The notes under the pieces are model-generated. The model was not told the origin of the DNA and did not search any database. It was given only the letters and a program-made list of their open reading frames with translations. The position numbers were made by a program, and so were the translations under genes. DNA of 64,000 nt from Beverwykella pulmonaria (taxonomy: Eukaryota; Ascomycota; Dothideomycetes; Pleosporales; Melanommataceae): the NCBI GenBank assembly GCA_001599595.1, contig BCHH01000006.1:1746192-1810191 (forward strand), written 5' to 3'. Shown in pieces: positions 9,920 to 21,062 of the stretch; the stretch's first letter is position 1, and each line of letters opens with the position of its first letter.

Positions 9920-12445
9920 GAGAAGGCTTCGTTTGCTCCGAGCATAGATCCAAGTCCAACGTCCTCAGTCTATTCATGATGAACACAGAGCCAGCAACGA
10001 ATTCACATCCTCGAATTGCCTAATAACGATCTGCCGCCCTTTGACCGGGGGACTCGACCATACACGGTACCGTCCCTTCCCAATCGACACAGTTTTCGGA
10101 CTGTATCGCACCTCTTCATATTCAATACACTTTTGCATCCTGACGCGAAACTTCCTACCGTTGGCACATTGCAGTATGAAAGTCTGGGTCTACTTTTACA
10201 AAAAGAGTGGGTCCGTTTAGAAGGATAGAAGTCTCGATTGGGATGTGAGAAATGAAACAGTGCCTCGGGTGCTGTGTAAAGTTAAGTACATGGTCAATTA
10301 CACATGCCCTTAGATGTCCTTCAAAACATGCAGTGGGCCTATTGTTTGGGGGAGCCTGTACTCTAGTATTACTATATAGCCTGGAACATCGATGCAATCT
10401 CGTTAACATTCACTTTCAAGCTCACACTCTGACCTATATCCTCATGTGCAACAGTTTTCTGTGTGGTAGATACAACATGAAACAGCAGACCAGTCCGCTC
10501 CATGACGCTGAACTGGAGCCGCTTCTACCTTCTATCCTTATCACATCCCAAATTCTGAAAACAAATGACGGAGAGGCCTCTAGCACGCTTACTCTTACCT
10601 GCGGCGCGTGTTCTGATTGTTGCTGACACCATGGAAGTGAATAATGCGATTTTCTTCCTTGCATCTCTGATTATTACTTCGCTACTCTGCCGAAAGCGTC
10701 ACAACCACTACGCAAACTTTCTCTTAATAGGTACACTTAGCTCCAGTGGCCAAAAGGATTCCTTCTATTTCCTCTGAAATCCATCGAACATCGTCATATC
10801 TGACGACTAGCGCCGATTTCCCATCCTCTCAGTCTACTGCCTGGCCTCTCTTGCCCCCAATGATATCAAGAATAGTCTAAATTAATAACATACTTTGCTA
10901 TACTTCTGGCTCTGCGACCCCTCCTCACTTTCCTCTACTTCCTCAAACGCAGCCGAAATCCAGCGCTCGCCCAGTTGAAACTGAGCAAACATGACCTTTC
11001 GATGCGTCGCCTGTTGTTGATCGCTACTAGCTGGGCCCTAAGCCGTGTGCGGCTCTATGTCGCCGAACCCGCGTATCAAGACCATACGTCTCGGGCGTTA
11101 CTACTTCTGTGAAACCCCATACTCCCCCCCTCTTCCTTCTTCACGAAGAGGAAAAAGAAAAGGTAAGGTTCACAAGGAGAAGTACGACACTGCACTTGCT
11201 CAATCTACGCCTTCTCGACACGTAGAGGAATTGAGAGAAGTTATTAGCGATCTAGCCTGGAGCTAAAACGTATAAATAAAGACGAGAAGGCGTATAATGA
11301 CGAGCCGGGAATCGAGGTCAGTCGGCGGGAATTAAGGGTATTCGGGGGCCGCACTGTGCATTATGGTTCAGGTGGGCCAGTAGCATTGAGTAAAAAACCC
11401 GAGTTGGTTCCGGACTGTTTAAGCGTAGTTTGTAGATGCTAATGTGGTGGACAGGAACTATGGAGGAAGTGACCTAGCACCAAGTGAAAGCAGATGACCT
11501 GAGAAAAAAGATATTCGCTAAGCGTCCAGGAGGGAGATGGCGATGGTCCTGTGGAGGAGCATTTCAAAGATGGAGCAGCAGACGCCCGAGAAGGCGCTCC
11601 TCCATCCGTCCCTTCCACCAGAATCATTTCAAACCTCGCATTGCCTCCGCAGGCTATGAATCCCCTCGCCGGGGCGGATTGGGCCATCGAGGAGATCAAG
11701 TTCTTTTGTCCCCTCAGTCGCAACCTCATCGTCCACATGACAGCAGAAGCCGGCAAAGGATCCAAAGCAGAAATGGTAGCAGAATAGCCACGGTGAGAAG
11801 CACCAGGTTGCCTATGTGAAATCTCTGGCATATGACTTTTTCTCAGACATCCTGCCTCTTCACTTCCATTGCGCACTTGGGCTTGACGCCCAAAAACCTT
11901 GTATACACTCGATCCGCACCCACAGACCTCAATCCATTCCATTTGCACTCCACCTTTGCTATCTCGTCCAGTCTTCTCTCCCTATCTTCAACGTGAAGCT
12001 CGAGTACAACCGTACGTCGAGCCCCACAGGCGTACAGTCTCCCCTTCACTCGATGCCCCTTTACATTCGGCAGAATGCCTAAAATTGGTGATGGTACTGG
12101 GAGCAAAAGGATGGAACTTTGTAGTAATAAACTTCGCTGTAGATCTTTCATATATACAAATCTCGTAGATATACAATTACGAATACATAGCTACTCCAAC
12201 GCTCCAATATCACTCCACTTTCTAATTCCATACGACCAATCCCACCTATGCAAAACGAAAACGCTAATGCTAATGGGTATACAACCACTTTCCAATCCAA
12301 AAAAACACACTTTTTATCCGACCGGAATTCAAACCGTCGACGCAGCAATCTTCGCGCTGGTGGGGAAGTCCATCTGCCTGATAGGCTCATACAGCCTGGA
12401 ATGCCGTCAGTAATGTAGCAAGGTTGGGGCCATGCAGATCAAAAC
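9920..12445. other. 2.5-kb intergenic region, nothing supported
   Basis: Several overlapping open frames are present (for example 11439-11948 minus and 11484-11819 plus), but they are rich in Arg/Ser/Pro, overlap on both strands, lack splice-supported extension and show no family pattern. I treat them as chance. No repeats with element ends were noticed. Confidence 0.45.
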
Positions 12446-14009
12446 TCACATGAACGTCTCATATCTGACCCCCCTCTTCTGATTCCTGCCATGCCTCTCC
12501 CCTTTCTCGACCCCATTGTACAACACAGGCTCAAAACTAACCTCCTTCCACGCCTTGAATAGCGCGCGCCAATAACACGCCTCCGCGGCGCCGGTCAAAT
12601 ACCTTTCCCTGAACACCTGCACGTTGTTATCCGCTATCCGTTTTGCCTTTTCTGGGTGCTCGATCAGATCGTTCATGGCGGCTTCCAGGTTTGAAAAATC
12701 TCGCTCTACTTCTACAAAGTTTTGGTTTGGCCCGTCCGACTTCATCAGATAGTGATGGTGCTGGATCCATTGCAGCTTGTGCGAGACGACGACGGAGCGG
12801 CAGAGTTGGCGGTATTTGAGGGAGCCCGAGTAGCTTCTTCCTGGTGTATCGTTAGCCAACCATCTCCCTCCCAAAACGAGAAGGGGGTTCCTACCCTCTG
12901 CGTGTGCAATGAACATGTAGTTGCACTGGTCCACTGGCCCCACGAAATGCGCCTTGAAATCCGGATCCCCCCACCTTACCTGCCCGACATCGCTCCAAGG
13001 TTTCCCCCTCGCTACATCCAACAGAGCGTGCCGGAGCTTGGGTGCAAAATTCAACTTGCCTCGCCACACCAGCTTCTCCTGCTTCTGGTCCCAAGGCTCG
13101 ACAGCCTCGCGCTGGATAGCCTCCGCAGCCACTTCACTAAAAGCACCCAGCTGCTCCATATCCCAGCTCCAAAAGCCAAAGTCTGGTATCAGCCATAGAT
13201 CCTCGTCCTTTGCCCGGCGCGCCAACACCCACAGCGGCTTCTCAGATTGAGCTGGGAGGTCCTCGACGCTAAAAACGAATTCGATGTTGGGGACAGCCCC
13301 GCGGTCCGGGGCAGCTACGATGGCGCGGTGCAAGGCAGCGAGGGAGCTGACCGCCTTCTCGCGATTTACATTGTCTACTAGAAAAGTCTCGAGGACATAG
13401 AGCTAGGCGTGTTATTAGTGGCAGCGTGCTTGAGAGGTGGGCGGCGGCACAAGGGGCCTCCCCGGACATTCTCACCTCGCCGTTGAATACCATGGCGCGC
13501 ACCATGCCCTTTGTCAACTCGAACGAAGAGAGTTCCCTTTCTGTGACCTTGGCCTTGGCCTGGCGGTATTTCTTCGCACGCTGGATGTCCTCGAACAAGC
13601 CAGGGAATGCGGCCTCGCACTGCTCCTCGCGCAGGCCGTAGTTGCCCGCATCGCGGCGGTACGAGAAGACCCAGTGGTCGCTGGCCTCCGCAGTAGCATT
13701 CGACGATATGCTCTGTTGGGCCGAGGCACAGTCGAGGCAGGTGTCGCAGGTGAATGTCGCGCTGTACTCGCAGAGACAGCGGCCCGCAGGAAGTACGCCC
13801 TTCACCACCGAGGGGAGATGGGGGTGCTGAGTGCGTGTGCCATACAAAATCGTGCAGACAAGAATCAGAATAACGGCGCATGCCGTGGCGAAGAAGTAGG
13901 TGAGAGCATCGAGCAGACCGCAACGCCGTCGCAGCATCATGCCCATGTTGGCTGCTGAGGGTCGGACACGCGCTGGGGAAGGCACGTCTTTGTTAAATGG
14001 GGGAGACAT
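12446..14009 (-). CDS. CAP10/GT90-type glycosyltransferase, type II membrane protein
   Basis: Exons (minus): 13476-14009, 12895-13402, 12446-12840, giving 478 residues. The family (capsule-associated CAP10-like, GT90, related to protein O-xylosyl/glucosyltransferases) acts in the secretory pathway. Visible features are a membrane anchor at about residues 31-57 (LTYFFATACAVILILVCTILYG), a lumenal Cys-containing stem, WVLARR, LWLIPDFGFWSWD, KLVWRGKLNFAPKLRHALLD, YMFIAHAEG and RSYSGSLKYRQLCRSVVVSHKLQW, the classic acceptor-end motif. Intron 12841-12894 is 54 nt, in frame and without a stop; removing it joins AEG to RSYSGSLKY exactly where the family is ungapped, and it contains a CTAACG branch point. 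An internal ATG at 13946 (MGMMLRRR) is an alternative start. The last residues (GVRYETFM) are not conserved. Confidence 0.9.
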
Positions 14010-15352
14010 GCGGAGGCTAATTGCCGCATCTGGCTGGACTGCAGCAGTTTGTGGGCAAGCGCAGGCGCAATTTGAGCCCCTTTGGAAGGGGGAGCTGGAG
14101 GGCGATCAACGCATGGGGCGCAGGAGGTTTCTGCATGGCTAAGCGCACAGCCGCCCGCCGCAGCCAGAGGCAATTGGCCGACCCAGCGGCGGAGGAAAAG
14201 AAAGATGCACTTTGCTGACCCGACTTAAAATAGCTTCCCCGTCCCTGAGCGAGAGCAGTCGCTAAGCATTTCCTACAGCACAGTCGTCGTATTCTTCTCA
14301 GCCTCTGATTGCACATCATGTACCAGAATATACAATATTTCAAGCAGAGAAAGCAGACCAACCACCCTTCCATCCCACCCAGGACTGCCGATCGGGGTGC
14401 TAGATCAGCGTCAAAATCTGACATTACGTGCCGCCGCGAACCGTCTTTGCAAGCACAAACGTAAATCGTGTCTGATAGATGGGCACGGTTTCACCGCATG
14501 AGACATGTCAGCGCCACCTCAGGCCCGTCCAACACCAACCCGCTCGCGGGTGAATCACGGGCGCTGCCGCAGTGGATCGGAACACATGGAGGACAGAAAT
14601 GGAACAAACAGGATCTGGTTAGGATCTAGTTAGGCTCTGGAAACGAGGGAGTGGGATTTGGAGTAAAATGTACTCGAGCGCGAGGGAATACAAGAGGGTT
14701 GTTGTGGCCCGCGCCGTGAATGTGTCCCTTCCTGCTGCAGCAACTCTTTTCACAGCCGCATATGCCCCACCATCACCAATGAGCCGCCATGCCTGAGCCT
14801 CGTGCGTCCATTCCAACGACATCGGATACAGGAGAAACCCACACGTCGAATAATCGCCTCATCTGGATACTCACAAGCAAGGGTTGTACTCTTCACATTC
14901 CAGATCACTGACACCATGTTTAAAAGGCATTGTAACATCATGATTCATCAAGCAAACCCCCCTATAGATCTCAGACTCCCAGCCGCTCAACCTCATCACG
15001 AGGGATGCAATGCAATGGTATAAATCTGACATTGGAACAAAAGAGAATCATGCCCGTCTGCCGGTGGTCTCGGCAGATGAAAAGGCCCAAGAGAGACGCT
15101 ATGATAAAATAGGAATAGAGAATTAGAAAAGAAAAAAAAAGGAAACAGAGAAAGAAAACTATGAACACAGGAAGAGAAAGTGAACAGGTATTTTCAAGAA
15201 ACGAAGTATTTTGGTCAAGGGCGAAAGCCTGATGGATCACCCAACAACCTATGTGTGACCAGCGACCAACAAGAGTCCCAAACCCGGGACACCTTGTGAG
15301 GTGCCAACGCTACGTTGGCGGCGCTGCTCTACATCTATCCTCCCCCCATCTA
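14010..15352. other. Intergenic, promoter of CAP10-like gene and 3' side of DUF2457 gene
   Basis: 1.3 kb between two minus-strand genes. No open frame here has family features. The stretch 15100-15190 is very A-rich on the + strand (A/G runs), suiting a 3' UTR region. Nothing else is supported. Confidence 0.45.
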
Positions 15353-17695
15353 CTACACGGACAGCACGTGCATGTCTCTGTGATCGGGGGTCGACGGCAG
15401 GCCAAAGGCGCTGCGCACAGTTTTGCCTTTGTGCGCTGCCAGGCCTAGACCCATTTCACGCATACGCTCGGCACCCCGGCCGGGCGGCGGGCGTTTGTCT
15501 TTGCATCCTTTGCGGTGCTTGTTTTTGTACAGCTGCTCCTTACGTCGTTGTCGCTTCTTCTCGAGGCCAATCTTGATATCGATGGCACGACGGACGGGCA
15601 GCTCACTGCAGGTGTCTTCGTCTTCATACTCGGGTGGATGAGCTGCGATTGGAGTCCGAGGCAGAGACGACGATGTTGTGAGTGCAGGACGCTCGCCCAG
15701 GCCACCGAATTTGACAAAGTATTCAGGGCGCTCGGGCGACATCATATTGGATCCACGGCGGGTAGGCGGCGGGGACCGAAGACGGACAGGGGCGGGAGAG
15801 CGGAGTCGTTTAGGGGAATGGCCAAACAGTTTACGTGGAGGCGGCGATCGATACACAGATCGTTTCGCAGGCGCAGGCGATCGAAGACGCTTTGGTGATT
15901 GCAGCGGAGAGCGCTTCTTGACGATGTTCTTGCCGACGTTCTTGCTGCGCCCACGAAACTCGCCATCGAGAGGATCCATTTGACCATGGAGCATGAAGTA
16001 ATCACTTTCGGATGGTGGATGCTCGTGTACATCGTCCTCATCCTCTTCGTCCATTTCAGGGTCTGACGTCGGGAACGTTGGGTCGATGTCTTGGGGTGTA
16101 ACCTTGTGCTTGGCTGCGCGTCGGCGCTCCAGGCAACTCATATAAGCTGCCTCAAGAGGGCGGTCCTCATCCAGGGTTCCGCAAACGAAGTCAGTGCTGT
16201 CTGGAAGTTCAGGGCTTGGAACTCGGATGCGAACAGGTCGCGATTTTCTCCTTCTCACTGGTCTCGATGGCATCTTGAAGCCTTCGTCGCTATCCAAAGA
16301 TCCAATTGATGAATCGGAGATGCTACGGCAGATTGTAGGCCGGATATGCTCAAGGTGCAGATGCTCCATGGATGTTGCCGCAGTTGACTGTGCTCCTGGT
16401 GTCCACCAATTGCAATCAGATCCTGCATCACTATCATTGTCGGAGCCGGCAAAGCCTTCTTCATCATCGGTTTGAAAGCCTTCGTCGGACACATCGCCGT
16501 ATGCTGTGCCATCGCCGCCTAGGACGTCATCATCGTCATCGTCGTCGTCATCATCTTCTGCATCCTCGTCGTCTCCTTCATCGACATCCTGCTCTTCCTC
16601 ATCGTCTAGAGCTTCCTCCTCCGCCTCTTCACCCAGCTGTCGAAGCCCGTTCTCAATCTTGAGAGTGTCATTGATGGTTAGACGGCTTCGATGACAGGTT
16701 GCCTCCTGAAGCCACTCGTCGATTTCTTCCACAGAGCTGGCGAATTCATGGAAACGGAAAGCTTCGCAGCGGGCAAGATCGGAGTTCGCACTGAGACGAC
16801 GAGAACGGTCAACGGCAGGCTTCTTCCGGATGCTGATGGGGGATGGATTGCGGACAGTCGAATCGGAGTCACGGAGGGCCTTCGGCGATGCTTTTGGAGA
16901 TTCACGTATCCTAATTATCGTGGGCGCTGGACTGGCGGTACGGGGAGGAGGGGACTGATTGATCTTGGACGGGCCTTCTGTCGATATCTTGGACGGGCAG
17001 GCAAATTTGATGGTGGAGACACGCTTCGGAAGATCTGGTGCTTGCTCCACTACAGGTTCTGGTTTTACGACTTCGGGTGCCGGCTTGGGCGTATCTTTGC
17101 GACCACATGCGAACGAGATGCAGCGCTTTCGACCCAAGTTTGCTTCCACGCCCTGCTCGCCAGATGTGGTCGGTGCAAGTTTCTGCAGTGGCCCAATGTT
17201 CTCGTCATCGTGTCGGACGATAGAGACTGGCTGTGTAAAAGGCTTCTTGTTGAATATTGGAGCCATGTTGTGGAAGGTGGATGAGGGCAGCGGCGGGCTG
17301 GGCGTACTTGTTCGCGTGCCAGGGCTGGTGAAACCACCGTCGCTCGTGAGTTCAGCCGTAGAAGCGCTGTTGTTGCTCCATGTAGAGACGCAAGACATTC
17401 CACGACCAGTTTTGGCCTTATCGGCGCTCTCTTCCACAGGCGAGCTTGCGTTTGAGTGCAAGGCGGTTGTCAAAAGTGATTCTTTGCGTTCGCAACGGGG
17501 CGGGGTGGCTTTTGAGAAGGAGGCCTTGAACGAGTCGTGAAGTCTCAGAACTGAGGGTCGAGGGGTGCGTTCTAAGTCCGGAGGCTCGTCGACGTCGGCC
17601 AAAAGATCCTCGTCGGCGGGCATGATTGCGGCCGTGTTGGTCGGTAAGTTCCGACTCTCCGGCACACCAGCATGGTTGTGTTCGTTTTGTGTCAT
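15353..17695 (-). CDS. DUF2457-family acidic nuclear-type protein
   Basis: A single 780-residue frame. It is low in predicted globular structure and rich in Ser/Pro. Residues 360-395 form an almost pure Asp/Glu tract with ten consecutive Asp, followed by GYxDxSDEGFQTDDE-like acidic SDEGF elements that recur near residue 480. Basic blocks follow (RPVRRRKSRPVRIRVPSPE; several SPKRLRSPAP and RSPPP repeats at about 615-660), then a conserved-looking C-terminal section with ELPVRRAIDIKIGLEKKRQR and a Lys/Arg tail. This layout matches the ascomycete DUF2457 family, whose function is unknown. The combination of acidic tract, basic nuclear-localisation-like motifs and RSP repeats suggests a nuclear or chromatin/RNA-associated role, which is inference. 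A purely antisense His/Ser-rich frame at 16372-16694 is a shadow of the acidic tract. Confidence 0.85.
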   Translation of the reverse strand: MTQNEHNHAGVPESRNLPTNTAAIMPADEDLLADVDEPPDLERTPRPSVLRLHDSFKASFSKATPPRCERKESLLTTALHSNASSPVEESADKAKTGRGMSCVSTWSNNSASTAELTSDGGFTSPGTRTSTPSPPLPSSTFHNMAPIFNKKPFTQPVSIVRHDDENIGPLQKLAPTTSGEQGVEANLGRKRCISFACGRKDTPKPAPEVVKPEPVVEQAPDLPKRVSTIKFACPSKISTEGPSKINQSPPPRTASPAPTIIRIRESPKASPKALRDSDSTVRNPSPISIRKKPAVDRSRRLSANSDLARCEAFRFHEFASSVEEIDEWLQEATCHRSRLTINDTLKIENGLRQLGEEAEEEALDDEEEQDVDEGDDEDAEDDDDDDDDDDVLGGDGTAYGDVSDEGFQTDDEEGFAGSDNDSDAGSDCNWWTPGAQSTAATSMEHLHLEHIRPTICRSISDSSIGSLDSDEGFKMPSRPVRRRKSRPVRIRVPSPELPDSTDFVCGTLDEDRPLEAAYMSCLERRRAAKHKVTPQDIDPTFPTSDPEMDEEDEDDVHEHPPSESDYFMLHGQMDPLDGEFRGRSKNVGKNIVKKRSPLQSPKRLRSPAPAKRSVYRSPPPRKLFGHSPKRLRSPAPVRLRSPPPTRRGSNMMSPERPEYFVKFGGLGERPALTTSSSLPRTPIAAHPPEYEDEDTCSELPVRRAIDIKIGLEKKRQRRKEQLYKNKHRKGCKDKRPPPGRGAERMREMGLGLAAHKGKTVRSAFGLPSTPDHRDMHVLSV

Positions 17696-20600
17696 GATTC
17701 AGCGGTCCAAGGCGAGGGGTAGCGCGATTGAGTTTGAATACGATTTAGAATATCGAAGTGGCTCGAAGGTCGCTAGAAGGTTACAAGCATGGACTATTAT
17801 TATGGAATCGAAGTAGAATGCTCGTGCCACTCGGATAATTTGTGTACACGTTCGGCAGTGTTCAGAGAGCAAGGTAATAATAGAAGAAGAAGTATTTGAG
17901 GGGTGTTCGTTTGGTTCGAGTTGTTACTGAGTGATGGTTCCGGTGTAATTGGAAAGGGTGTGCCCCGAAGGACAAAAATGTTATAATATTGAAAGCAACA
18001 TATTGAAGACGGGAGGGTCGTTTCAAAAACGGTGTTTAAGAAAGGACTGGGAAGACGTCAGAGCTGTCGTTCCTTGGCCGTCTGAGGTGAGGGGAGGGAT
18101 ACCTTGCGGGAGAGGGTATCGAGTGATGTGAGGATCCGCGGCGAAGCGTGGCAACGGCTGCAGGAAACGAGACCCAAGGTGGAGACCGTATCGCTGGAGG
18201 ACGACGATTGGGCGAGTGATGTGGCCGTGGATTGAGGAAACGTATGAGGCCCTCGGGCAAAGGCGCGACAAAATGCGGCGAGAAGGGTGCAGAGGGAAGA
18301 GACGGGCAGGCCAGTGGGGAGATGCTGATGAAGGCTTCGGCAGAGCAGCGTGGGAGCTGGATTGCTGGGCGGAGGTACCGCCAAATATCTGCACGGCACA
18401 CACAGAGTCCGTAAATTACCACCGTAATCCCCCAAGAGGGATGCCGAGTCTGCTAGCGGGATGCGGAAGATGAGGTGCAGCGCTGCAGGTGGAGAAGTCT
18501 TGACTTGTCATGTCTTGCGCTCCACGGCTCAGGCGCGGCAATAAATAATAATGAAAGCCCTTAGCTTCGAGCGCTTGACGGGCGGTCAATGTAACGCTGA
18601 CTCTTTCATTGTCGTGAATTATTCATTATTCAACGACTGCGTGAAACCGCCGTGGCCATCAGCAGCTTTGTTCATTCCTGTGCCCCGTTTGTCATCCTTT
18701 CCAGAGCGCGGCGGCAAAGGGCGTCGTCAGCTTAGGGAGAGGAAAAACCTGCTCTCGCCCGAGGCAGGCGGATATGGGCTCTCCCAACGAGCCGGGCCAA
18801 CTAGATCAGCGACGCAGCGAGAACCCGCGAGACCCTGAGGCCCAGCATGGAGGGAGCTCACGATGCGCCTGCCAACCAGCACGCTGCCATTTGCACATAA
18901 ATCGCGCGGCAGGTCGGACACGATGCTGCAGCCCACGCCAGAGAACCCTAGCGCCGTGGCCCCCCATCAATCAGGCAGTCCGATGCTCGCTCTTTCACAC
19001 GCCTCATGCATGCATCTCGCGTCAAAATAACACGAGAACGAGCATGCAGTATCTTTTTCTGCTTTACGGCAGCGACAGTCCGGGGAACTCACAGCTTCAC
19101 CTCCATGAACCCTTATCCAGCTTGCACAACTTCGCTTCAATTCCCCCAATTACAACCATCTCAAAATGTCCCATAAACAACGTCGTCGCTCATCGCTCAC
19201 CGCTGTTCTGACCTCAGTCCTGTGCTCATACGCGCTGCTCGCTCTCCACCTGCGCAGGTCCTGTATCGGCCTCGGTCATCTGACAGCAGAATCAACCCCC
19301 CCGCAACCCCACAGCGACAAACACTGCATCGCAGCCACCCGCGCAGCCCTGGATGGTGTGTCTATCTTCCCTGGCTTTCGTTTGCTGAACAACGCACCCT
19401 TGCCAGATCAACCCACGACAAGCGCCCCTGCCGGCCATCCTCTTCGCCGGCGCCTTGTGTGCGGCTTGCTTTTTCGCATTCACGCCATTGCAGCGTGTTG
19501 TTGTTGTCGTTGTTGTGGTTCTTCTTCTTGCGGTATTCGCCGAATGCCAATAGAATGTGTCGCGGACAGCGCGCCATCTAGCCCCTCATCGCCACACGTC
19601 TTGTGCTCATTGCGGGATTGCGGAGAAAGGCGTCACCCCATCCCCAGATGAATGCGGGCTCAAATATCGATTCATTACAGTAGCTAAACCTCCACTATTG
19701 TGGGTGACGTCTCGGAAACCATTTAGAGCTTCGGGAGGCCTGGGTAGATATCTTCGACGTGAAGATCATGCTTGCAGATCAGATGTTGCGCGTACTTCCC
19801 TAGATTTTTGAGACGAATACGCTTTGTCTTCTATCATCACTGGGCTTCACCATTGATCACTTCCCCGCTGCACCAAGCATTCGCCCAAGCCGAGAGCATC
19901 GCTCATGTGTCATACTCGATTGGGAACGACATACAGATCCGTCTTACTGCACTGTGAACCACCGCCATAAGCATTCCATCGAAATTCTCGCACGTTATCC
20001 TACCTGATGAACAAATACTCGGACACCGATCAGAATTTCAGCTGGGCTGCCCAGCCGCCTGACCTGTTACCCGTGCTCCCGCCATCAGTCCTCCACTAAC
20101 GTCTAGTTACATCTCCATCTTCAACGGCAACCCTCTTCGCTTTCCGTAACATCTCCCAACCCTCGTCCCTATAGCGCGACGTCGCCCCAACGTAACACAG
20201 CCAAGCTTAGCACACCTCCTATTCCTGCACACCACGTCCTCTCTTCTGCGCCACCATTTCTTGAAACTCTCCCCCTTGTCACACATCCAAGCTAGTTCTA
20301 AGTCTCCGCTGTAGCACAACCGCGCTCCAAGAACCAACCAAGCCTCTCGGCACGGGGATATCAGTAGATCATCACGGCCAAGGGCCAAGCTTGATCACCG
20401 TGTCTTGGACCAAGAGAAACAGTATATTTATATCGTATGAAGTGATGAAATGTGATATCGGCGGTGCGTCCGTAGGGCCGAAAGCAAAGCGTTCGAACTT
20501 GGACTTGGACTTGGTCTTGGATTTGGGCCAAAGGGAGAGCGTTCAAACGTACGCTTGGGCTGCAGACTTGGCTTGTGGTCGGGAGTTGAGGTCAAAATGG

Positions 20601-21062
20601 AGAGAGACGGCGTCTGGTAACGGAAATGTGGGGACTACTTGACCGTGGAATATAGTGAGACATACGAGTAACGCGCTGCGTTGCGCGGACGATGTAAATC
20701 TGCGGATGCTTGGCGTGGTGTTCTGAACCTCCACGAGTCGCGGAAAAGGAGTGCAATAAAAGGGTGGGTGGCGGTCAGTATCGGTCATAAGGTTTAGTAT
20801 ACGAAGCTGCGTACGTGTTTACTCACAATAACTTCAACACAAACAAACGTTGAAATTAACGAATGACTATCATCACCTCACTAGGATGGAGCGCCTAATC
20901 AACATGAACTGCGCCTTCCATGCTATGTTTTGAACGTGAACGCCAAACACACATCCCATGAATCAGACCATGCAAGAATGAGAAAAAGGAGAAAATGTAC
21001 GGCTGCCCAGCCCGCAGCATCTACGCTATCAGCGCCCACAATGCGTTTCCCCTGAACCTCAC
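17696..21062. other. 3.4-kb gene-poor region
   Basis: This holds the upstream region of the DUF2457 gene (17696 to about 18600) and the 3' side of the esterase gene. Open frames are short and compositionally odd. The only one with a plausible start context is the frame at 19166. No tRNA, no repeat pair and no transposon end was seen. Confidence 0.45.
19166..19651 (+). CDS. Doubtful 161-codon open frame, Arg/Cys-rich
   Basis: The ATG at 19166 lies in good fungal context (TCTCAAAATGTCC) after a CT-rich leader. It starts with a basic stretch (MSHKQRRRSSLTAVLTS) and a short hydrophobic segment (LCSYALLALHL). The rest is Pro/Ser/Arg-rich with a run of cysteines (AACCCCRCCGSSSCG) read from a GTTGTT-type simple repeat. 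No family is recognised, and the frame may be chance in a GC-rich stretch. It is listed so that it can be tested with transcript data. Confidence 0.15.
   Translation: MSHKQRRRSSLTAVLTSVLCSYALLALHLRRSCIGLGHLTAESTPPQPHSDKHCIAATRAALDGVSIFPGFRLLNNAPLPDQPTTSAPAGHPLRRRLVCGLLFRIHAIAACCCCRCCGSSSCGIRRMPIECVADSAPSSPSSPHVLCSLRDCGERRHPIPR

Noticed and set aside
11439..11948. 169-codon minus frame in the 10-12 kb region
   Set aside because: Overlaps equally long + strand frames, biased composition, no recognisable domain, no splice support.
16372..16694. His/Arg- and Ser-rich + strand frames
   Set aside because: They are the antisense of the Asp/Glu tract of the DUF2457 gene.
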